A stretch of 64,000 nt of DNA from Microbulbifer thermotolerans. GTDB taxonomy: Bacteria > Pseudomonadota > Gammaproteobacteria > Pseudomonadales > Cellvibrionaceae. Position numbers and translations under genes: made by a program. The stretch is from NCBI RefSeq assembly GCF_900112305.1, contig NZ_FOKT01000004.1:337209-401208 (forward strand). The letters are read 5' to 3'. Under the pieces are notes generated by a model. The model worked only from the letters and a program-made list of their open reading frames with translations. It searched no databases and was not told the DNA's origin. This document shows, piece by piece, positions 60,221 through 64,000 of this stretch (positions are counted from its first letter, which is position 1; each line of letters starts with the position of its first letter).

Positions 60221-61792
60221 TCAATGGCGGAAATGGCGCATGCCGGTAAAGACCATGGCCATATCGTGCTCGTCCGCGGCAGCGATAACCTCTTCGTCGC
60301 GCACCGAGCCGCCCGGTTGAATGACTGCGCGGATACCGGCGGCAGCGGCGTTGTCGATGCCGTCGCGGAAGGGGAAGAAGGCGTCGGAGGCCATAACGGA
60401 GCCCGCCACCTCAAGTCCCGCGTGGTCCGCTTTGATCGCCGCGATGCGGGCGGAGTTAACGCGGCTCATCTGGCCCGCGCCGACACCAATGGTGCGGCCG
60501 TCGCGACCGTAGACAATTGCGTTGGACTTCACGAACTTGGCGACCTTCCAGGTAAACAACAAGTCGCGGATTTCTTCCTCTGTGGGCTGGCGCTTAGTGA
60601 CCACTTTGAGATCTGCTTCAGTGACTGCGCCGTCGTCGCGGTCTTGAATCAGCAAACCACCGTTGACGCGCTTGTAGTCCAGCGCCGGCTGGCGGGTTTC
60701 ACTCCACTGGCCACAGGCAAGCAGGCGTACGTTCTTTTTCTCAGCCACAGCGGCTTTGGCTTCTTCGGAAATGGACGGGGCGATAATCACTTCAACAAAC
60801 TGACGTTCGACTATGGCTTTTGCAGTGGCGCCATCCAGTTCCCGGTTGAAGGCGATGATACCGCCGAAGGCGGATTCGCTGTCGGTTTCAAAGGCCAGGT
60901 TGTAGGCCGCGCCGATGCTGTCGGCGATGGCCACACCGCAGGGGTTGGCGTGCTTGACGATCACGCAGGCCGGTTCGCTGAAGGATTTGACACACTCCAG
61001 GGCCGCATCGGTGTCGGCGATATTGTTATAGGAAAGCGCTTTGCCCTGCAATTGAACCGCGGTGGCGATACCGGCTTCCGCCGGCGCAGCTTCCACATAG
61101 AAAGCGCTTTTCTGATGGGGGTTTTCACCGTAGCGAAGATCCAGCTTTTTGATGAACTGGCTGTTGAAGGTGCGCGGGAAGGGTTGCTGCTGGCCGTCTT
61201 TGAGGGCGCCCAGATAGTTGGCGATGGCGCCGTCGTAGCTGGCCGTGTGTTCGAAGGCTTTGACCGCCAGATCAAAGCGGGTGGCCTGGCTCAGGGCGCC
61301 GCTGTTGGCTTTCATTTCCGCAATGATGGTGTCGTAATCCCCGGCATTGACGACGATGGCGACATCCTTGTGGTTCTTGGCCGCCGCGCGGACCATGGTC
61401 GGGCCCCCGATATCGATATTTTCGATGGCGTCCGCCAGTGTGCAGTCCGGCTTGGCGACTGTCTGGGCGAAGGGGTAGAGGTTGACCACAACCATATCGA
61501 TTGGGCTGATACCCTGTTTAGCCATCACGTCGTCGTCGGTGCCGCGGCGACCGAGGATGCCGCCGTGCACCTTCGGGTGCAGGGTCTTTACCCGCCCGTC
61601 CATCATCTCGGGAAAACCGGTGTAATCGGAGACTTCCACTACCGGGATACCGGCCTCCTTCAGCTGGCGGTGCGTGCCGCCAGTGGAGAGTATTTCAACG
61701 CCCATTTCACTGAGTTGCCGGGCGAAGTCCACGATTCCGCTTTTGTCCGATACGCTGATCAGCGCGCGGCGAATCGCAACCTTGTCAGTCAT
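60221..61792 (-). CDS. purH: Bifunctional AICAR transformylase / IMP cyclohydrolase PurH
   Basis: The 523-residue protein has the IMPCH domain ([29 protein letters not shown]) and AICARFT domain ([24 protein letters not shown]). It performs the last two steps to IMP. ATG 61792 was chosen by alignment ([13 protein letters not shown]). It is downstream of fis and upstream of purD in the order common to Pseudomonas. Confidence 0.96.
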   Translation of the reverse strand: MTDKVAIRRALISVSDKSGIVDFARQLSEMGVEILSTGGTHRQLKEAGIPVVEVSDYTGFPEMMDGRVKTLHPKVHGGILGRRGTDDDVMAKQGISPIDMVVVNLYPFAQTVAKPDCTLADAIENIDIGGPTMVRAAAKNHKDVAIVVNAGDYDTIIAEMKANSGALSQATRFDLAVKAFEHTASYDGAIANYLGALKDGQQQPFPRTFNSQFIKKLDLRYGENPHQKSAFYVEAAPAEAGIATAVQLQGKALSYNNIADTDAALECVKSFSEPACVIVKHANPCGVAIADSIGAAYNLAFETDSESAFGGIIAFNRELDGATAKAIVERQFVEVIIAPSISEEAKAAVAEKKNVRLLACGQWSETRQPALDYKRVNGGLLIQDRDDGAVTEADLKVVTKRQPTEEEIRDLLFTWKVAKFVKSNAIVYGRDGRTIGVGAGQMSRVNSARIAAIKADHAGLEVAGSVMASDAFFPFRDGIDNAAAAGIRAVIQPGGSVRDEEVIAAADEHDMAMVFTGMRHFRH

Positions 61793-61940
61793 AGCAGTTA
61801 ATCCATCCAGGTTACAGAAAAGGGTTCTACCCCCAGTGGGGCGGGGAAATTCTGCTGCTGGCGTCCGCAACTTCGGTGCCTGCGCATCGATGAAGACATC
61901 CGGCGGTTGCGGTCTAGGGGAAATCCCGCGTCAGCAAACG

Positions 61941-61974
61941 GCGAGGGGGGATGAGTGACCTCATCCCCCCTCGC
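61941..61974 (-). terminator. Fifteen-base-pair perfect hairpin after fis
   Basis: GCGAGGGGGGATGAG (61941-61955) is the exact complement of 61960-61974, with a 4-nt loop. It lies 29 bases beyond the fis stop. The T-run is weak, so it may also be an mRNA-protecting element. Confidence 0.7.
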
Positions 61975-62002
61975 GTTGTTCGGCTACAGTGCCGCGACTA
62001 GC

Positions 62003-62311
62003 TTACAGCAGCCCGTAGCGTTTCAGCTTTTTGCGCAGGGTGCCGCGGTTCAGGCCCAGCAGCTGCGCGGCCCGGGTCTGGTTGTGGCGCGTGTGTTTCA
62101 TAACCACTTCCAGCATAGGCGCTTCTATTTCGGACAGCACCATATCGTAAACGTCGGTGACCATTTGCCCATCCAGGTGGCGGAAATAGTTTTCCATCGC
62201 CTGCTCGACGGCGTCGCGCAGGGATTGCTGCTGCGGCTGCGCCAGTTGAGTCTGTCCCCCGACGGATACCTCTTCGTTGCTAGCATCCGGAATTAGTGCT
62301 TCGTTATTCAT
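62003..62311 (-). CDS. fis: DNA-binding protein Fis
   Basis: The 102-residue protein has the Fis C-terminal helix-turn-helix ([20 protein letters not shown]) and the N-terminal helices with YFRHLDG. It bends DNA and shapes rRNA promoter and recombination activity. Its ATG overlaps the dusB stop (ATGA), the classic dusB-fis pairing. Confidence 0.96.
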   Translation of the reverse strand: MNNEALIPDASNEEVSVGGQTQLAQPQQQSLRDAVEQAMENYFRHLDGQMVTDVYDMVLSEIEAPMLEVVMKHTRHNQTRAAQLLGLNRGTLRKKLKRYGLL

Positions 62312-63300
62312 GCCGCTTGTGCCCCTCTCGTTATTCGGCGTTCAAACCACTGCTGAACGCTGGCATGTTGTGCTTCTGCGCTATCTAATTTGAAAAAGGT
62401 CTTGCGAAAGGACTCGCTCCCCGCGAGTGTCTTCAGGTACCAACCCACGTGCTTGCGGGCGATACGGACCCCCATTTCTTCACCGTAGAAACGGTGCAAT
62501 TCGCCCAAATGGGCGAGCAAAATGTCCCTGATTTCTGCCAGTGAGGGTTCGGGCAGCCGCTCACCGGTGGCGAGATAGTGGTTTATCTCGCGGAAAATCC
62601 AAGGCCGTCCCTGTGCTGCACGGCCAATCATCACTGCAGCTGCGCCGGTGTAGTCGAGCACATCCCGGGCCCGTTCCGCACTGGCGATGTCACCATTGGC
62701 GAAAACTGGAATTTTCACCGTGGATACAATCTCGGCAATGGTATCGAATTCGGCTTGGCCGTGGTAGCCACAGGCGCGGGTGCGACCGTGTACCGCCAGT
62801 GCGGAGACGCCGATGTCTTCGGCCATTTTAGCCACCCGGACCCCGTTGCGAGATGCAGGACACCAGCCCGTGCGGATCTTTAGGGTTACGGGGACAGAGA
62901 CAGACTGCACTACAGCTTGCAGTATGTCCGCGACCAGTTTCTCGTCCCGCAGTAGGGCGGAGCCCGCCGCCTTTTTGCAAACCTTCTTCGCCGGGCAGCC
63001 CATGTTGATATCGATGATCTGAGCGCCGCGCCTGACGTTTTCCCGTGCCGCTTCAGCCATCATATGTGGGTCGCCACCGGCGATCTGCACCGATATTGGC
63101 GCCACCTCGCCGGTGTGCTCCAGGCGGAACCGCGACTTGCGGCTGTTCCACAGGCGGGTATCCGCTGTCACCATCTCCGACACCACCAAGCCCGCACCAA
63201 GTTTTCGGCACAGCTGGCGGAAAGGGCGGTCGGTAACCCCAGCCATAGGAGCCAAAATTACCGGGTTGTCGATAATGTAAGGACCTATGGCGATGGACAC
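62308..63300 (-). CDS. dusB: tRNA-dihydrouridine synthase DusB
   Basis: The 330-residue flavoenzyme has [12 protein letters not shown], the catalytic Cys in [11 protein letters not shown] and [12 protein letters not shown]. It reduces uridines in the D-loop of tRNA. It is co-transcribed with fis, and autoregulated expression of the pair is known in enterobacteria. Confidence 0.95.
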   Translation of the reverse strand: MSIAIGPYIIDNPVILAPMAGVTDRPFRQLCRKLGAGLVVSEMVTADTRLWNSRKSRFRLEHTGEVAPISVQIAGGDPHMMAEAARENVRRGAQIIDINMGCPAKKVCKKAAGSALLRDEKLVADILQAVVQSVSVPVTLKIRTGWCPASRNGVRVAKMAEDIGVSALAVHGRTRACGYHGQAEFDTIAEIVSTVKIPVFANGDIASAERARDVLDYTGAAAVMIGRAAQGRPWIFREINHYLATGERLPEPSLAEIRDILLAHLGELHRFYGEEMGVRIARKHVGWYLKTLAGSESFRKTFFKLDSAEAQHASVQQWFERRITRGAQAA

Positions 63301-63518
63301 TGTTGCTCCGCTCGGGCGTCAGGGGGCTTTCACAAAATCGGGACCAAATCGCTCCCGGCCGGGTAAAAACAGCGGCCTATGATAGCCGCTGCCCTGGCGT
63401 TGGCAAAGCGAAAAAACGCGCAAATTGATTGTGTTGTGCTCGTTTAGCCTGCGGTTTGGTCAATTTTTGCGGGTTCACGCGCCATTTTGTGCTGGTGTTA
63501 CAGGGCGAGATGCGGCGC

Positions 63519-64000
63519 TCAAGGGGCAATTTGCAGCTCGTAGTTCACCGCCTCTTTGCCCGGGTCCACGATCTCTATTCCGATGTGGACCGGGCTTCCG
63601 CTGGGCATTTGTCGGCGCCCGGCCAGTTCGCCCTGCAAATAGTCTTCGGGTTCGAAAAGTCGGCTCGCGACTGGTTTGTTCTTCAGGTCCCTGAAGCTCA
63701 GTAACAGCCGCGGAAAGGGCTGATCGAAGGGCGCCGTGTTGAGCAGAATCGCGTCCACCACCAGGGCGCCCTGAATTTGTGCGTGGCTGCGCACCACCAG
63801 ATTGGAGGTGTGTATGGCCTGCAGATCCACTTGCGGCGGCAGCTCACAGTCCAGCATTGGACAGACCGCAGCGTAAATGTTTCTCCACGGCTGTCGCTTG
63901 CTCAGGCTGTCGAAGCGGAAATAGGCGACCTGCGCCAGGATGCCGGCGGCGAGCAGCAGTGCCAACAGTGTCCAGAGCCAGCCCGGGACACGTCTTTCGC
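63519..64000 (-). CDS. DUF3426 (MJ0042 zinc-ribbon) membrane protein, partial
   Basis: The frame is open to the window edge. It shows a transmembrane helix (GWLWTLLALLLAAGILAQVA) preceded by basic residues, then a periplasmic domain (FPRLLLSFRDL, VHIGIEIVDPGKEAVNY). Together with its position upstream of dusB-fis this matches the DUF3426 proteins usually next to prmA in Pseudomonas-type genomes. The N-terminal zinc ribbon would lie outside the window. Function is unknown. Confidence 0.8.
   Translation of the reverse strand, partial: ERRVPGWLWTLLALLLAAGILAQVAYFRFDSLSKRQPWRNIYAAVCPMLDCELPPQVDLQAIHTSNLVVRSHAQIQGALVVDAILLNTAPFDQPFPRLLLSFRDLKNKPVASRLFEPEDYLQGELAGRRQMPSGSPVHIGIEIVDPGKEAVNYELQIAP

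Noticed and set aside
60218..61801. 527-codon plus-strand frame
   Set aside because: It is antisense to purH along its whole length.

Overview
The window looks like chromosome of a marine, polysaccharide-degrading gammaproteobacterium of the Cellvibrionales type. Microbulbifer, Saccharophagus and Teredinibacter relatives are my best guess, made from gene content and order only. The main clues are two secreted pectate lyases with long polyserine linkers, an overall Pseudomonas-like order of housekeeping blocks, and a Vfr/CRP gene divergent from an OsmC-family gene.

Region by region. 1-3.6 kb: two tandem pectate lyases on the minus strand, the first cut by the window edge, sharing one accessory domain placed at opposite ends of the two proteins. 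4.0-6.0 kb: groES-groEL with a heat-shock-like promoter and a GroEL lacking the usual GGM tail. 6.2-9.1 kb: a conserved protein of unknown function, a DUF4919-like lipoprotein and a secreted SGNH acetylesterase. 9.4-19.9 kb: an accessory block with a truncated IS3-family element, a tiny zinc-ribbon-like gene and a type I restriction-modification operon (hsdR-hsdS-ATPase-ATPase remnant-hsdM). It ends facing the 3' end of a CAU tRNA, probably tRNA-Ile2. 20-26.6 kb: a small autotransporter-type barrel, dgkA, and the macromolecular synthesis operon rpsU-yqeY-dnaG-rpoD. 26.9-30.8 kb: tsaD-folB-folK facing cca and a pteridine reductase. Upstream of cca lies a compact structured RNA candidate with its own sigma70-type promoter and intrinsic terminator. 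31.3-38.2 kb: an HTH plus degenerate receiver protein, the yeaG-yeaH-ycgB stress operon, and galE.

38.2-41.1 kb is AT-rich and decayed. It holds IS256 and IS66 remnants, two tiny orphan genes and an unusual polytopic signal peptidase I. A frameshifted CPBP protease follows at 41.1-41.8 kb. 42.0-48.6 kb is the lptD-surA-pdxA-rsmA-apaH block without apaG. 48.9-51.4 kb carries amgK-murU (cell-wall sugar recycling) and rpe. 51.4-56.6 kb is a trp operon, trpL leader-trpE-ion channel-trpG-trpD-trpC; the channel gene overlaps trpG and has a calcium-channel-like selectivity filter. 56.6-64 kb: crp/vfr, an OsmC-family gene, coq7, and the block DUF3426-dusB-fis, purH, purD.

The best candidates for something undescribed are the structured RNA upstream of cca, the voltage-gated cation channel embedded in the trp operon, and the AlbA_2/GHKL-type ATPase pair inside the hsd operon. 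All functional assignments rest on reading motifs and gene order by eye; no database search was run.
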